Shown: positions 7,964 to 17,041, counted from the first letter of the stretch. The stretch is 64,000 nt of DNA from Paenibacillus sp. 1011MAR3C5 (GCF_003591485.1 NZ_QZCF01000013.1:24049-88048); one strand, 5' to 3'. Numbers and translations: made by a program. The notes: generated by a model not told the origin, from the sequence alone.

Positions 7964-9553
7964 TTATAAGTACTTCATCGGATTCTGAGGTACGCCTTTC
8001 TTGTGAATCTCGAAGTGCAGATGCGTGCCAGTGGAGTTGCCTGTATTGCCCATCACGCCGATCTTGTCGCCCTTCTGTACTTTCTCGCCCTTCTTCACGC
8101 TGTAAGAGCTCAAATGCCCATATAACGTCTTGAAGCCGTTCTGATGATTAATAATAATCGTCTTGCCCGTGCCTCTTCTCGATTCGACAACTTCTACAAT
8201 ACCGGAATCGGATGCCAGAATGCTCTTATTGCCGATAAAGTCGATGCCGGAATGCAGACGGCCCCAACGTTGGCCGTACTTGCTTGTAATACGGTAATTC
8301 TTCACCGGGATGGCGAACTTGCCTGTCCCCTCACCGAGTACGACCATAGTGCCTTTCTCAACAATCTCCGAGATGGGCTCTACGATGACTTCTTTATTCA
8401 TCAATTCCTCGGTTACAACGTAACCGTTCTGTTTCACAATTTCATACGTCAGACGCTGCGTGCCTTCGACACCTTGTCTGATCACCTTCGATTGGCCAAC
8501 TCTAATCTTGTCGTTCTTGCGAACTTCGACAGGAGCTGCAATCTTCTCCAGCTCAACCAGGCTCTCGACCGTACGGACGGTCAGCTCCGGCTGGAGCACC
8601 GTCAGATCAAGCTCGTCACCGACGGTAATGCGGTCATCCTCGATCCACGGGTTGTTCTCGTAGATCACTTGAGGAGAAATATCGAATTTCTGTGCGATAC
8701 AACCAATGCAGTCGCCCGCTTGCACGACATATTTGGTAGGCTTCGTACTGCCGTCGATAATCTTCTTGTAGATCTCTTCTCCCTCGGCAATTTCCGTAGG
8801 GCTGATATCAACGCTAGCTACCTGAACTTCCTCTACGAACGATACTTCTGTTACCACTTTGCCCGGCTCGGTATGCTCCTTGGCATCCTCCGTCTCCGAC
8901 GCCTCGACCTTGCCGTCCTTGTTGTAGGATAGCGTCGTAACCGTCTTCGCTCCTTTTGCCGCCGCAGCGAGCTCTGGAGCAAACTTGCTCTGAACGCGCT
9001 TCAGGATGCTGTCGGCTGTTGCCTGATCCTTCACGACGCCGATGACCTTGCCTTCAATCTTCACCTCAACGCCAACTGCATGGGATGTGAACATACTCTC
9101 CAGCTTAGCAAGTGTCGCATCTGTCTCGGGGACCGCTTTAAAGGCACTATCGCTTTCGTATGTAATATCACCTGAATCCAGCACCATCGTAACATCCGGA
9201 TTCGCTTGCTGTACTTTTACCGCTGCTGCGTCAACCAATTGATCAACCGCGCCAGGGTTCTCTACTGTTCCTACTGCTTCGCCATTCATATATACATGAT
9301 AGAATTGGAATGTGTTGCGTTCAACGTATTGTGTATATTGCTGATAGCCGATAATGCCGGCAACCGTGAGCAGTACTGCCGCCCCGCCGATGATTTGCGT
9401 CGACTTCTTCCGCCAAAGTGGGGTAGATACGATCACGTCAGCCGCTTGTTGCTCGGTCTTACCTGTCAAGTCTTGCGAGTTCGTACGTCGAAAGTACTGA
9501 GTAGTTCGTTCCCATACTTTCTTCATACGACTCATGTCCCTGAAACCGGTCAT
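7964..9553 (-). CDS. membrane-anchored LysM-G5-M23 peptidoglycan endopeptidase
   Basis: Cell-wall metallopeptidase expected to cut peptide cross-links at the membrane surface. Layout: cytoplasmic N-terminus, one membrane helix (about residues 51-72), a long extracellular stretch, LysM (about 273-318), G5 (about 320-402) and M23 LytM-type peptidase (about 410-529). The zinc and catalytic residues are present: H434 and D438 in HSGID, H480 in YGH, and H511/H513 in HLHFEIH. The LysM reads GDCIGCIA where most have GDTLWKIA, bringing two cysteines four positions apart. AAAAGGAG lies 6 bases before the ATG. It sits immediately upstream of walR, whose regulon is wall hydrolases; a link to WalRK is inferred. 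Confidence 0.92.
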   Translation of the reverse strand: MTGFRDMSRMKKVWERTTQYFRRTNSQDLTGKTEQQAADVIVSTPLWRKKSTQIIGGAAVLLTVAGIIGYQQYTQYVERNTFQFYHVYMNGEAVGTVENPGAVDQLVDAAAVKVQQANPDVTMVLDSGDITYESDSAFKAVPETDATLAKLESMFTSHAVGVEVKIEGKVIGVVKDQATADSILKRVQSKFAPELAAAAKGAKTVTTLSYNKDGKVEASETEDAKEHTEPGKVVTEVSFVEEVQVASVDISPTEIAEGEEIYKKIIDGSTKPTKYVVQAGDCIGCIAQKFDISPQVIYENNPWIEDDRITVGDELDLTVLQPELTVRTVESLVELEKIAAPVEVRKNDKIRVGQSKVIRQGVEGTQRLTYEIVKQNGYVVTEELMNKEVIVEPISEIVEKGTMVVLGEGTGKFAIPVKNYRITSKYGQRWGRLHSGIDFIGNKSILASDSGIVEVVESRRGTGKTIIINHQNGFKTLYGHLSSYSVKKGEKVQKGDKIGVMGNTGNSTGTHLHFEIHKKGVPQNPMKYL

Positions 9554-9693
9554 GATAGTCTCCTTTTCGCACTTCTGCTGAGAGATTTGCGAGTTCCAAA
9601 CAGAAAAAAGACGAATTCTCCTGTCGGATCACTCGCCTAATACTTTATCACAGCCTTTACAATAGGGGCAACCTTTGCCATGGTAACGTAATA

Positions 9694-10320
9694 TTAATAT
9701 TTTTTCAGAATCTCCATCATTTGCTCGTATTCCGACTTGTCGAGATGCTGTGCCATAATCTGTTGAACGCTCGTCAGCTCCTGCTCCGTAAGTCCTCCTT
9801 CCATATATTCAGAGATTTCCAGCCAGGACTCCGGAGGCAGCTTCGTCATTAATAATTCGAACAATAGCGACTTATCCTCTTCGCTCATCTCATCCTTCGC
9901 CGATGCAATATCGTCGGTTGTCACCGCCGTCTCCGCGCCATCGATTTCGACCTCGGCTCCAGTCTGACCCGTTCCTTCCTGTACACCATCTACCGGATCG
10001 CCGCCTTGACCGCTCCCCGCGCCAGGCTCCTCCTCGATCCCGCCGAATACTTCCTTCGCAGCCGGCTCCTGCCCGTTATTCGCGCTGCCGCTCTCTTGCT
10101 CGGGTTCTATGTCGGAAGCCAATAGGGGATCGCTGCCCCACAGCTTGCCCCACACACCGGACATCGCCATAGGCGGCACTTCGACGGGCAATTCGAACTG
10201 CTTCAGCACCGATTCGACATAGCTAGTCACAATATATCCCGTCGTCCAGATTGACAGAAAGCTGAGGATCAACCCCGCTGCTACGATCTTGCCAATCCAA
10301 GCCAAACTCTTCCATACCAT
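9694..10320 (-). CDS. membrane-anchored protein of unknown function with acidic linker
   Basis: A 208-residue protein that I do not recognise. It has an N-terminal membrane helix (about residues 7-30), a low-complexity Glu/Gly/Asp/Ala stretch (about 65-140), and a helical C-terminal segment (about 140-208) with short repeated motifs (LPPESWLEISEYMEGG, EYEQMMEILKKY). It lies between purA and the M23 peptidase gene, with gaps of more than 120 bases on both sides, so it may be transcribed alone. Confidence 0.75.
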   Translation of the reverse strand: MVWKSLAWIGKIVAAGLILSFLSIWTTGYIVTSYVESVLKQFELPVEVPPMAMSGVWGKLWGSDPLLASDIEPEQESGSANNGQEPAAKEVFGGIEEEPGAGSGQGGDPVDGVQEGTGQTGAEVEIDGAETAVTTDDIASAKDEMSEEDKSLLFELLMTKLPPESWLEISEYMEGGLTEQELTSVQQIMAQHLDKSEYEQMMEILKKY

Positions 10321-10398
10321 TCTCCCTCAACTCCTATCCGTTATCTATCATTATGGTCAAGGATCGAGAGAGGCATTCCTCTTAGGAGGTCAGCAGAC

Positions 10399-10434
10399 AA
10401 AAAAATAGCGCCCCGGATCGCTCCAGAGCGCTAT
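10399..10434 (-). terminator. Rho-independent terminator of purA
   Basis: Minus-strand hairpin of 12 bp (arms 10434-10423 and 10416-10405, with two G-U pairs), 6-base loop, followed by a run of seven U. It starts 14 bases past the purA stop codon. Confidence 0.9.
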
Positions 10435-10447
10435 GCCTGCGATTATT

Positions 10448-11734
10448 CTATTCGTAGATTGGACGAACCGGATTCGTCTGCTCGCGGTTGCGGCCGACCG
10501 AGAAGATGGCGATCGGAATGCCTGTCAGCTCGGAGATACGGTTCAAGTAGTTCAGCGTGTTCTGCGGAAGGTCTTCCAGCTTCTTCGAGCCGGAGATATC
10601 CTCCGACCAGCCCGGATACTCCTCGTATACCGCTTCGCATTCCGACAGCATCTTCAGGCTTGCCGGATAGTGCTCGATGATCTCTCCGCGGTACTTGTAG
10701 CCTGTGCAGATTTTCACCGTATCCAGACCCGTCAGTACGTCCAGCGAGTTCAGGGACAAGCCTGTAATGCCGCTTACGCGGCGCGCGTGACGGACGACAA
10801 CCGTATCGAACCAGCCTACGCGGCGCGGACGTCCTGTTACGGTGCCGTACTCATGGCCTTTGTCACGGATAATTTGGCCGATCTCGTTATCTTGCTCCGT
10901 TGGGAACGGGCCATCGCCTACACGTGTTGTGTACGCCTTCGCCACCCCGATTACTTGCTGAATCTTCGACGGTCCTACTCCGGAGCCGATGCAGACGCCG
11001 CCTGCGGACGGATTGGACGACGTAACGAACGGATACGTGCCTTGGTCGATATCCAGCATGACGCCTTGCGCGCCTTCGAACAATACTTTCTTGCCAGCGT
11101 CGATCGCATCGTTCAATACAACGGAAGTATCCGTGACATATGGACGCAGAATCTCTGCGTAGCCCAGATAATCGCTCACGATTTGGTCAGCGTCAAGCGG
11201 CTCGCCACCGTACACTTGCTGGATCAGGTTGTTCTTCTCCAGCATTACGCTGCGTACACGAGTCTCGAACTCCTCAGCGTCCATCAGATCGCTGATGCGG
11301 ATGCCGTTACGTGCGGCTTTGTCCATATAGCAAGGGCCGATACCTTTGCGCGTTGTGCCGATTTTGTTGTCGCCCTTGCGGTCCTCTTCCAGTGCGTCAA
11401 GCACCAGGTGATACGGCATGATGACATGCGCGCGGTCACTGATTTTTAAGTTGGTTGTCGAAAAACCATTGTCATGAATATAGTTAATTTCGTCGATCAG
11501 CGCTTCCGGATTAATAACCATACCGTTGCCGATGACGCAAGTTTTATCATGGTTAAAGATGCCCGATGGAATCATCGTCAGCTTATACTTTTTGTTATCG
11601 ATGAGAATGGTGTGTCCGGCGTTGTTTCCTCCTTGGTAACGAGCAACAACGTCAGCTCCCTCTGCTAGGAAGTCGGTGATTTTGCCTTTCCCTTCGTCTC
11701 CCCACTGCGTACCGACTACAACTACCGTAGACAT
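10448..11734 (-). CDS. purA: adenylosuccinate synthetase
   Basis: Joins IMP and aspartate using GTP, the first committed step from IMP to AMP, in the cytoplasm. The N-terminal GTP-binding signature WGDEGKGK is complete with catalytic D13, and H41 lies in NNAGHT; the 428 residues are the family length. The second of two nearby ATG codons (11734) is chosen because the GGGGG ribosome binding site is then about 7 bases away and the product begins MSTVVVVG as in homologues. The gene has its own promoter and a PurR-type operator upstream and its own terminator. Confidence 0.98.
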   Translation of the reverse strand: MSTVVVVGTQWGDEGKGKITDFLAEGADVVARYQGGNNAGHTILIDNKKYKLTMIPSGIFNHDKTCVIGNGMVINPEALIDEINYIHDNGFSTTNLKISDRAHVIMPYHLVLDALEEDRKGDNKIGTTRKGIGPCYMDKAARNGIRISDLMDAEEFETRVRSVMLEKNNLIQQVYGGEPLDADQIVSDYLGYAEILRPYVTDTSVVLNDAIDAGKKVLFEGAQGVMLDIDQGTYPFVTSSNPSAGGVCIGSGVGPSKIQQVIGVAKAYTTRVGDGPFPTEQDNEIGQIIRDKGHEYGTVTGRPRRVGWFDTVVVRHARRVSGITGLSLNSLDVLTGLDTVKICTGYKYRGEIIEHYPASLKMLSECEAVYEEYPGWSEDISGSKKLEDLPQNTLNYLNRISELTGIPIAIFSVGRNREQTNPVRPIYE

Positions 11735-11749
11735 AATCATACCCCCGTC

Positions 11750-11767
11750 CGATGTTTTCGAACATCG
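11750..11767 (-). promoter_or_regulatory. hairpin in the purA leader next to the ribosome binding site
   Basis: Perfect inverted repeat of 7 bp with a 4-base loop (CGATGTT, CGAA loop, AACATCG), ending about 3 bases before the GGGGG Shine-Dalgarno of purA. It could affect translation or message stability; no known regulator is implied. Confidence 0.5.
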
Positions 11768-11824
11768 AAAATTACCGTCCCTGCAGCTCCTTTAACGCGG
11801 CGCTCGCCAGAAGACAGCATTATT

Positions 11825-11853
11825 AGTGTAGCAGTCTCACCTGCAGAAGTCAA
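11825..11853 (-). promoter_or_regulatory. sigma-A-type promoter of purA
   Basis: TTGACT (11853-11848), 17-base spacer, TACACT (11830-11825) on the minus strand. The start point would be near 11818, giving a leader of about 85 bases. It lies directly downstream of the PurBox pair. Confidence 0.65.
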
Positions 11854-11855
11854 AC

Positions 11856-11900
11856 GAAAAACGAACAATTGCACAGTCGCCCATGCAATTGTTCGGATAT
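11856..11900 (-). promoter_or_regulatory. inverted PurBox pair (PurR operator) doubling as dnaB terminator
   Basis: ATATCCGAACAAT (minus strand, 11900-11888) fits the B. subtilis PurBox consensus AWWWCCGAACWWT at every position. AAAAACGAACAAT (plus strand, 11857-11869) fits with one mismatch. The two are inverted, with 18 bases between the 13-mers (16 between 14-mers), the spacing known for PurR operators. The purA -35 begins 4 bases further on. The same arms form a 12-bp hairpin followed by U5 on the minus strand, a good terminator for dnaB. Both roles are possible at once. Confidence 0.7.
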
Positions 11901-13261
11901 TACGAGGCTTGTGACGGATCCTGATGGCTCCGGTCCAAGCTTACGAATTTATTGTAGTTTTTGAGGAAAACCAGCTCGACGGTGCCGACCGGACCGTTAC
12001 GCTGCTTGGCGATGATAATCTCGATGATGTTCTTCTTCTCCGATTCCTTGTCATAGTAGTCGTCCCGGTACAGGAACGATACGATATCGGCATCCTGCTC
12101 GATCGAGCCGGATTCCCTAAGGTCGGACATCATCGGACGCTTGTCCTGCCGCTGCTCGACGCCCCGGCTAAGCTGCGACAGCGCGATAACGGGAACTTCC
12201 AGCTCACGCGCAATCTGCTTCAGCGTACGGGAAATTTCGGATACTTCCTGCTGGCGGTTCTCGCCAGCCTTGCCGCGTCCCTGAATGAGCTGCAAGTAGT
12301 CGATCAGGATCATGCCTAGTCCGCGTTCCTTCTTCAGTCTGCGGCACTTCGCGCGAATGTCGGCGACAGTAATGCCTGGCGTATCATCGATGAAGATCTG
12401 TGCCTCTGACAAGGCTCCGATCGCCATCGTCAGCTTCTCCCAATCGTCGCCTTCCAGGTTGCCTGTCCGCATGCGCGTCGCGTCGACATTGGCCTCGGCA
12501 CAGATCATCCGCTGTACAAGCTGAGCCGCTGACATCTCCAGGGAGAAGATCGCGACGGTCTCCTTCGCCCTGACGCCCACGTTCTGGGCGATATTCAGTG
12601 CGAAGGCAGTCTTGCCGACGGAAGGACGCGCCGCCACGATGATAAGGTCGCTTCGCTGGAAGCCGGCCGTCATCCGGTCGAGATCGACGAAGCCCGATGG
12701 AATGCCCGTCGTTCCGCCCTTGTTGGCATATAGAAACTCGACCTTCTCGAATACCTCCATCAATACATCCCGAATGGAGATAAAGCCGCTGCTGGACCGC
12801 CGGTTGGAGATCTCGAGAATCTTCTTCTCCGCATCGCTCAGCAGAACGCCGACATCCTCAGCGTTGGCATAACCATCGGTGACGATATTAGTTGCGGTAC
12901 GGATGAGGCGCCGCAGCATCGATTTCTCTTCAACGATCTGGGCGTAATAATCGACGTTCGCCGCAGTTGGCACGGCATTGGCGAGCTTCGCCAAGTAGCT
13001 GACGCCGCCAATTTCCTCCAGCAGCCCTTGATCCTGGAGATGCGCCGTAAGGGTGACTAGATCGACCGGTTGATTGCTCTCGCCCAGCTCAATCATGGCT
13101 TCATATATTCTTTGATGTCCGCTGCTGTAGAAATCCTCGCTCCGAATCCGCTCCATCGCCGTAATCAATGCTTCCGGCTGGAGCAGAATCGCACCGATGA
13201 CCGCTTGCTCCGCTTCCACGTTTTGCGGCGGAACCCGGTCGAACATCGGCTCCATACTCAT
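11900..13261 (-). CDS. dnaB: replicative DNA helicase (DnaB family; dnaC in B. subtilis)
   Basis: Hexameric 5'-3' helicase that unwinds the replication fork. An N-terminal DnaB domain (to about residue 110) and a linker precede the RecA-like ATPase with Walker A ARPSVGKTA (211-219), Walker B MILIDYLQLI and the DnaB motif RDKRPMMSDLRESGSIEQDAD region near residue 380. The 453 residues are normal. It lies downstream of rplI and gdpP on the same strand, separated from rplI by a 277-base gap holding a large inverted repeat. The terminal hairpin overlaps the purA operator. Confidence 0.97.
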   Translation of the reverse strand: MSMEPMFDRVPPQNVEAEQAVIGAILLQPEALITAMERIRSEDFYSSGHQRIYEAMIELGESNQPVDLVTLTAHLQDQGLLEEIGGVSYLAKLANAVPTAANVDYYAQIVEEKSMLRRLIRTATNIVTDGYANAEDVGVLLSDAEKKILEISNRRSSSGFISIRDVLMEVFEKVEFLYANKGGTTGIPSGFVDLDRMTAGFQRSDLIIVAARPSVGKTAFALNIAQNVGVRAKETVAIFSLEMSAAQLVQRMICAEANVDATRMRTGNLEGDDWEKLTMAIGALSEAQIFIDDTPGITVADIRAKCRRLKKERGLGMILIDYLQLIQGRGKAGENRQQEVSEISRTLKQIARELEVPVIALSQLSRGVEQRQDKRPMMSDLRESGSIEQDADIVSFLYRDDYYDKESEKKNIIEIIIAKQRNGPVGTVELVFLKNYNKFVSLDRSHQDPSQAS

Positions 13262-13333
13262 CGTGCGCCTCTCCTTTCATTTATATACATTGCTAAAGTA
13301 GTCAAAAATCAAATAGCTGGGCATAAACGCTGC

Positions 13334-13457
13334 GAGAGGGGATTATTCCTCCGATCGCTGTTGTAGACGGAATCTCTCATTTTCTTCAACCGCTAAGCGG
13401 TTAGAATCCGTCTACAAAGGCGAACACTTCATTTCTCCGGAACAATCCCCTCTTCTC
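13334..13457. repeat. nested palindromic element between rplI and dnaB
   Basis: About 124 bases of nested inverted repeats. The outer arms are GAGAGGGGATTATTCC (13334-13349) and its imperfect partner at 13439-13457. The inner arms are TTGTAGACGGA (13361-13371) and TCCGTCTACAA (13407-13417). The core is the near-perfect palindrome AACCGCTAAGCGGTT (13388-13402). No frame of note runs through it. It could be a miniature interspersed repeat or a processed hairpin in the rplI-dnaB transcript. Confidence 0.7.
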
Positions 13458-13538
13458 CGCGCGTACCCGCACGCCGAGCTTTTTTAATACATCAAGCCAT
13501 GAATAATGGCTTCAAATGAATTTTCAACTGAACAATCC

Positions 13539-13982
13539 TTATTCCTCAGCCGTCTGAACGTTCAGCTTCGCTTTCACGTCAGGATGCAGCTTTACTGGAA
13601 CCTGAGTAACACCCAGCGTACGGATCGGCTCATCCAGCTCGATTTTGCGCTTGTCGATTTTGACGCCTTTTGCTGCCAATGCTTCGGCGATCTGCTTGCT
13701 GGTGATAGCGCCGAACAGGCGGCCGCCTTCGCCAGCCTTTGCCTTAACGACAATGGTCATCTCTTCGAGGCGCTTGCCCAGTGCCTCAGCGTCTTCCTTT
13801 TCCTTCTGCTTGCGCTTCTCTTCGGAAGCCGTCTGAACCTCAAGCGTCTTCAGGTTGCCGTCCGAAGCCAGCTTCGCCAGACCTTTCGGCAGCAGGAAGT
13901 TGCGTACATAGCCCTCCGACAGATCCTTCACTTGGCCTCTTTTCCCTTGGCCCTTCACGTCTTGCAAGAAGATTACTTTCAT
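13539..13982 (-). CDS. rplI: ribosomal protein L9
   Basis: Large-subunit protein that binds 23S rRNA domain V and stabilises the L1 stalk base. It begins MKVIFLQDVKGQGKRGQ, the conserved RNA-binding N-terminus, followed by the long connecting helix and the C-terminal domain; 147 residues is normal. The ATG overlaps the gdpP stop (ATGA), the usual gdpP-rplI coupling in Firmicutes. Confidence 0.98.
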   Translation of the reverse strand: MKVIFLQDVKGQGKRGQVKDLSEGYVRNFLLPKGLAKLASDGNLKTLEVQTASEEKRKQKEKEDAEALGKRLEEMTIVVKAKAGEGGRLFGAITSKQIAEALAAKGVKIDKRKIELDEPIRTLGVTQVPVKLHPDVKAKLNVQTAEE

Positions 13983-15940
13983 TCGAATAACCCCTCTTCC
14001 GATTCAATTTGTTCGAGTACGGCCTTCAGCTTGGCCGCTACCTCGCCGACAGTCCCTTCGAGCTGGGCCGCCGCATTCGTCAGATGGCCGCCGCCGCCCA
14101 TCCGCTCCATAACGACCTGTACGTTCATGCCGCCAAGTGAGCGTGCGCTGATGCCGATTAATCCGTCCGGCCTCTCGCCAATGACGAAGGAAGCCAGTAT
14201 ATCGGTCATATTCAGCAGCGTGTCGGCCGATTGCGCAATCAATAGCTGCGAATTTACCTTGCCGCCTTCGACTACCGCAAAGGCAACATGGTCATACAAC
14301 ACCTGCGCATGCTTGATAATCTCCGCTTTGTTCACGTAGCCTTCGAGATCCTCCTGCAGCATGCGCTGGATCATCATCGTATCCGCACCGTTGCGCCGCA
14401 GGAAGGACGCCGCTTCGAATGTTCTGGCTCCCGTACGGAGCGAGAAGCTCTTCGTATCGACCGTAATGCCCGCGAGCAGCGATGTCGCCTCGCGAATATC
14501 GAGCACGACCCGGTCGTGGATATATTGCAGCAGCTCGGTGACCAGCTCGCATGTGGAGGAAGCGTACGGCTCCATATAGACCAGAATCGCGTTGGAGATG
14601 AATTCCTCACCGCGGCGATGATGGTCGATGACGACAATGCGGTCGGTCTGCGACAGCAGCTTAGGCTCCTTAACCATGGAGGCCTTATGCGTGTCGACGA
14701 CAATTGCCAGCGACTGCGGTGTTATCAGCGCCATCGCTTGCTCCGGCGACACGAACCGCTTCGATAGCTTCTCGTCCTCGCGGATGAGCTCCATCATCTT
14801 GTCAATGGAGGAGTTGACTCCCTCCAATACGATATAAGCTTCCTTGCCGAAGAGCTGAGCCGCCTTCAGTACGCCGATCGCCGCGCCAACGGCGTCCATA
14901 TCTGGCAGCTTGTGACCCATAATGACAACATTGTGGCTCTCACGGATCAAGTCGCGCAGCGCATGAGCGACAACCCTCGCTCTGACGCGCGTCCGCTTCT
15001 CGACCGCGTTCGTCTTGCCGCCGTAGAATGACTGGCGGCTGCCGACCTTGACCGCCGCTTGGTCGCCGCCGCGTCCAAGTGCGATATCAAGGCTCATATG
15101 CGCCCACTGGCCAAGCTCGACGATCTGCTCCGCGCCTGCGGCGAAGCCGATGCTGAGCGTGACCGGGATCTTCTGCTCCCCGGTCATCTCACGCACTTCA
15201 TCCAGAATGACAAAGCGCGAATGCTCCAGCTGGCGAAGCGTCTTCTGGTCGGTAATCAAGATAAAGCGGTCGGATGTGACCCGCTTAAGATAGATTTTGT
15301 ACTTCTGCGCCCACTCCGTAATCTCGGTTGTCACCCTGGAGAGCAGCGTGCCGCGCTGGTGATCATCCAGTCCTTGCGTCACTTCCTCCAGGTTATCGAT
15401 CATCACGACGCCAATCGACAGCTTCTCGTCCTCATACTTGCGGCCGAGCTGCCAGAGGTCCGTAATGTTCTTCACATAGAGAATGCGTTCCTTAGGCCGA
15501 AAGATCAGCTGATACATATGCGTACCGACAGCCGCTTCTACCGTGCCTTCGCGGTCCTTCGCATGCTGGAGCGTCGGGAACAGCTCCGTCAGCGGTACTC
15601 CGATCAAGGATTCCTTCTCCATTAGCTGCGAGATATACGGATTATGCCACTCAACCGTGCGTTCTTCATTATATAAAATAATGCCGAACGGCAACTCGTT
15701 GATCACGTCGTTGCCGCCTTTCTTCACCCGATACGACAACGTGCCGAGGTACGTCTTCAAGTCCTTGCGGAACGCGCGTTCCGCAAAAAACGTGTAGACT
15801 GCTATTCCGATTGTCACGATAAAAGCGGCTAGGCCGACGATCCACTGGAACCAGGCCAACACGGCAGACATGAGCAGCATGGCTCCAAGCGCCGCCACAT
15901 GATGCATGCCGTGCCATCTGTTAATTAGAAACTTTGGCAT
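13979..15940 (-). CDS. gdpP: cyclic-di-AMP phosphodiesterase GdpP
   Basis: Membrane phosphodiesterase that hydrolyses c-di-AMP to pApA, a second messenger that controls K+ uptake and osmotic balance. Two N-terminal membrane helices (about residues 14-52) are followed by a PAS-like domain (about 80-150) and a GGDEF-like domain with degenerate signature (about 170-300). Then come the DHH domain (PDMDAVGAA near 350 and DHHRRGE near 430) and DHHA1 with GGGGHLTNAAAQ near the C-terminus. The 653 residues fit the family. The Ktr and Mrp genes 5-10 kb away are the kind of systems c-di-AMP controls, which is context, not proof. Confidence 0.97.
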   Translation of the reverse strand: MPKFLINRWHGMHHVAALGAMLLMSAVLAWFQWIVGLAAFIVTIGIAVYTFFAERAFRKDLKTYLGTLSYRVKKGGNDVINELPFGIILYNEERTVEWHNPYISQLMEKESLIGVPLTELFPTLQHAKDREGTVEAAVGTHMYQLIFRPKERILYVKNITDLWQLGRKYEDEKLSIGVVMIDNLEEVTQGLDDHQRGTLLSRVTTEITEWAQKYKIYLKRVTSDRFILITDQKTLRQLEHSRFVILDEVREMTGEQKIPVTLSIGFAAGAEQIVELGQWAHMSLDIALGRGGDQAAVKVGSRQSFYGGKTNAVEKRTRVRARVVAHALRDLIRESHNVVIMGHKLPDMDAVGAAIGVLKAAQLFGKEAYIVLEGVNSSIDKMMELIREDEKLSKRFVSPEQAMALITPQSLAIVVDTHKASMVKEPKLLSQTDRIVVIDHHRRGEEFISNAILVYMEPYASSTCELVTELLQYIHDRVVLDIREATSLLAGITVDTKSFSLRTGARTFEAASFLRRNGADTMMIQRMLQEDLEGYVNKAEIIKHAQVLYDHVAFAVVEGGKVNSQLLIAQSADTLLNMTDILASFVIGERPDGLIGISARSLGGMNVQVVMERMGGGGHLTNAAAQLEGTVGEVAAKLKAVLEQIESEEGLFE

Positions 15941-15958
15941 TTCCCATTCGCTCCCGTG

Positions 15959-16864
15959 CTATTGTTGTTTGGTAAACGACTTCCGGATCGGAAAGGCGGT
16001 ATCCAGGACGCCAATCAAGCTAAGCGGCGGCAAGAGCAGCACTGGTATGGCGATTAGGATCGGGACGGCTTTGTTCCACTTCCTCTCATGTGCAATGAAA
16101 AAGAAGAAGCCGATCGCTTGTATCGCGAATACGTAACTGAGCAGCGGCACCAGATTCATAAGCGCCACCGCGAGGAACGAATCGTCGCCTGGCTTGATGA
16201 ACAGGTCGATCACATACGCGATCAGATAATAAATAACCAGAACGCGTGGCAAGCGCCAGTCCTTCGCCATCGGGAACGCCGGAACGTCTAGTCCGGTGCG
16301 CATGACGACTCTGCGCGATACATAATGCGAGAATACCGTGTACACAAACGCCAGGACGATAAAGGTTAGCGGGATCATATGGATGACTCTTTGAATCAAG
16401 AGATCAATAAATTCCGAATCCCAGCCCGGTGCAAGCAAGTTCTGCTCCTGCATCGAATCGAATGTCGTGCGTATCGTGTGGCTCATCTCGTTCAGCAGTG
16501 AAATATCAAATATCATTTGGAACAGCATCAGCTCTAGCATAAGCAAAGCCAGGATGACGATCGTACCCGTCCGTATGACCTTAGCTGCAGCAGCCCCGCT
16601 CTTGTACAGATGTCCCATGACAATTGCCGGGACGAGGAAGAACAAGCCGATAATGAGAACGGCGGGGCCGGCGATTAATCCCGCAAGCAGCCATACCGGT
16701 ATTAAGTGTAACAGGAACGCTCCTCTGGACAGTGTCGTATAGAGTACCACATACGGAACCATCATCAGCAGCAGCGCTGGTAAGTTAAGCAAAGGCACAG
16801 CCAGCAGCAGCAATAGCAGGAACGCCGCTCCGCTCCACAGCAAGGGTTTCAACCCAGTCTTCAT
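15959..16864 (-). CDS. DUF2232 (YybS-like) integral membrane protein
   Basis: A 301-residue protein with about eight hydrophobic helices and little else, matching the YybS/DUF2232 family found beside gdpP-rplI in Firmicutes. Its role is unknown; some members of the wider fold resemble ECF-type membrane components. It ends 18 bases before gdpP starts, so it is probably the first gene of a yybS-gdpP-rplI operon. Confidence 0.88.
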   Translation of the reverse strand: MKTGLKPLLWSGAAFLLLLLLAVPLLNLPALLLMMVPYVVLYTTLSRGAFLLHLIPVWLLAGLIAGPAVLIIGLFFLVPAIVMGHLYKSGAAAAKVIRTGTIVILALLMLELMLFQMIFDISLLNEMSHTIRTTFDSMQEQNLLAPGWDSEFIDLLIQRVIHMIPLTFIVLAFVYTVFSHYVSRRVVMRTGLDVPAFPMAKDWRLPRVLVIYYLIAYVIDLFIKPGDDSFLAVALMNLVPLLSYVFAIQAIGFFFFIAHERKWNKAVPILIAIPVLLLPPLSLIGVLDTAFPIRKSFTKQQ

Positions 16865-16994
16865 CCGTTCACCTCTTAAGCCATTTCTAAGTTCTTGTGT
16901 CTAGGAGACATTCATCCCTCATTATAGCACAAAAGCCCGTTTGCGCACGCATAGATGAGTCCGCCTTATGGCTGGGTATTCCGGTAATAAAGGG

Positions 16995-17041
16995 AAGGGA
17001 CTCCCCCGCTGAATCATTCAGATCCGTTGGGACAGTCCCTT
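16995..17041 (-). terminator. probable terminator overlapping the stop of the CBS gene
   Basis: Minus-strand inverted repeat AAGGGACT (17041-17034) and AGTCCCTT (17002-16995) with further pairing inside, including TGAATGATTCA. The U tract is poor (CCCTTTATT), so termination strength is uncertain. Confidence 0.45.

Noticed and set aside
10433..11449. 338-codon plus-strand frame opposite purA
   Set aside because: A shadow of purA: composition is Arg/His/Ala-rich and no ribosome binding site or family signature is present.
13334..13457. CRISPR-like repeats
   Set aside because: The repeats are inverted and nested, not direct and regularly spaced; no cas genes occur in the window.
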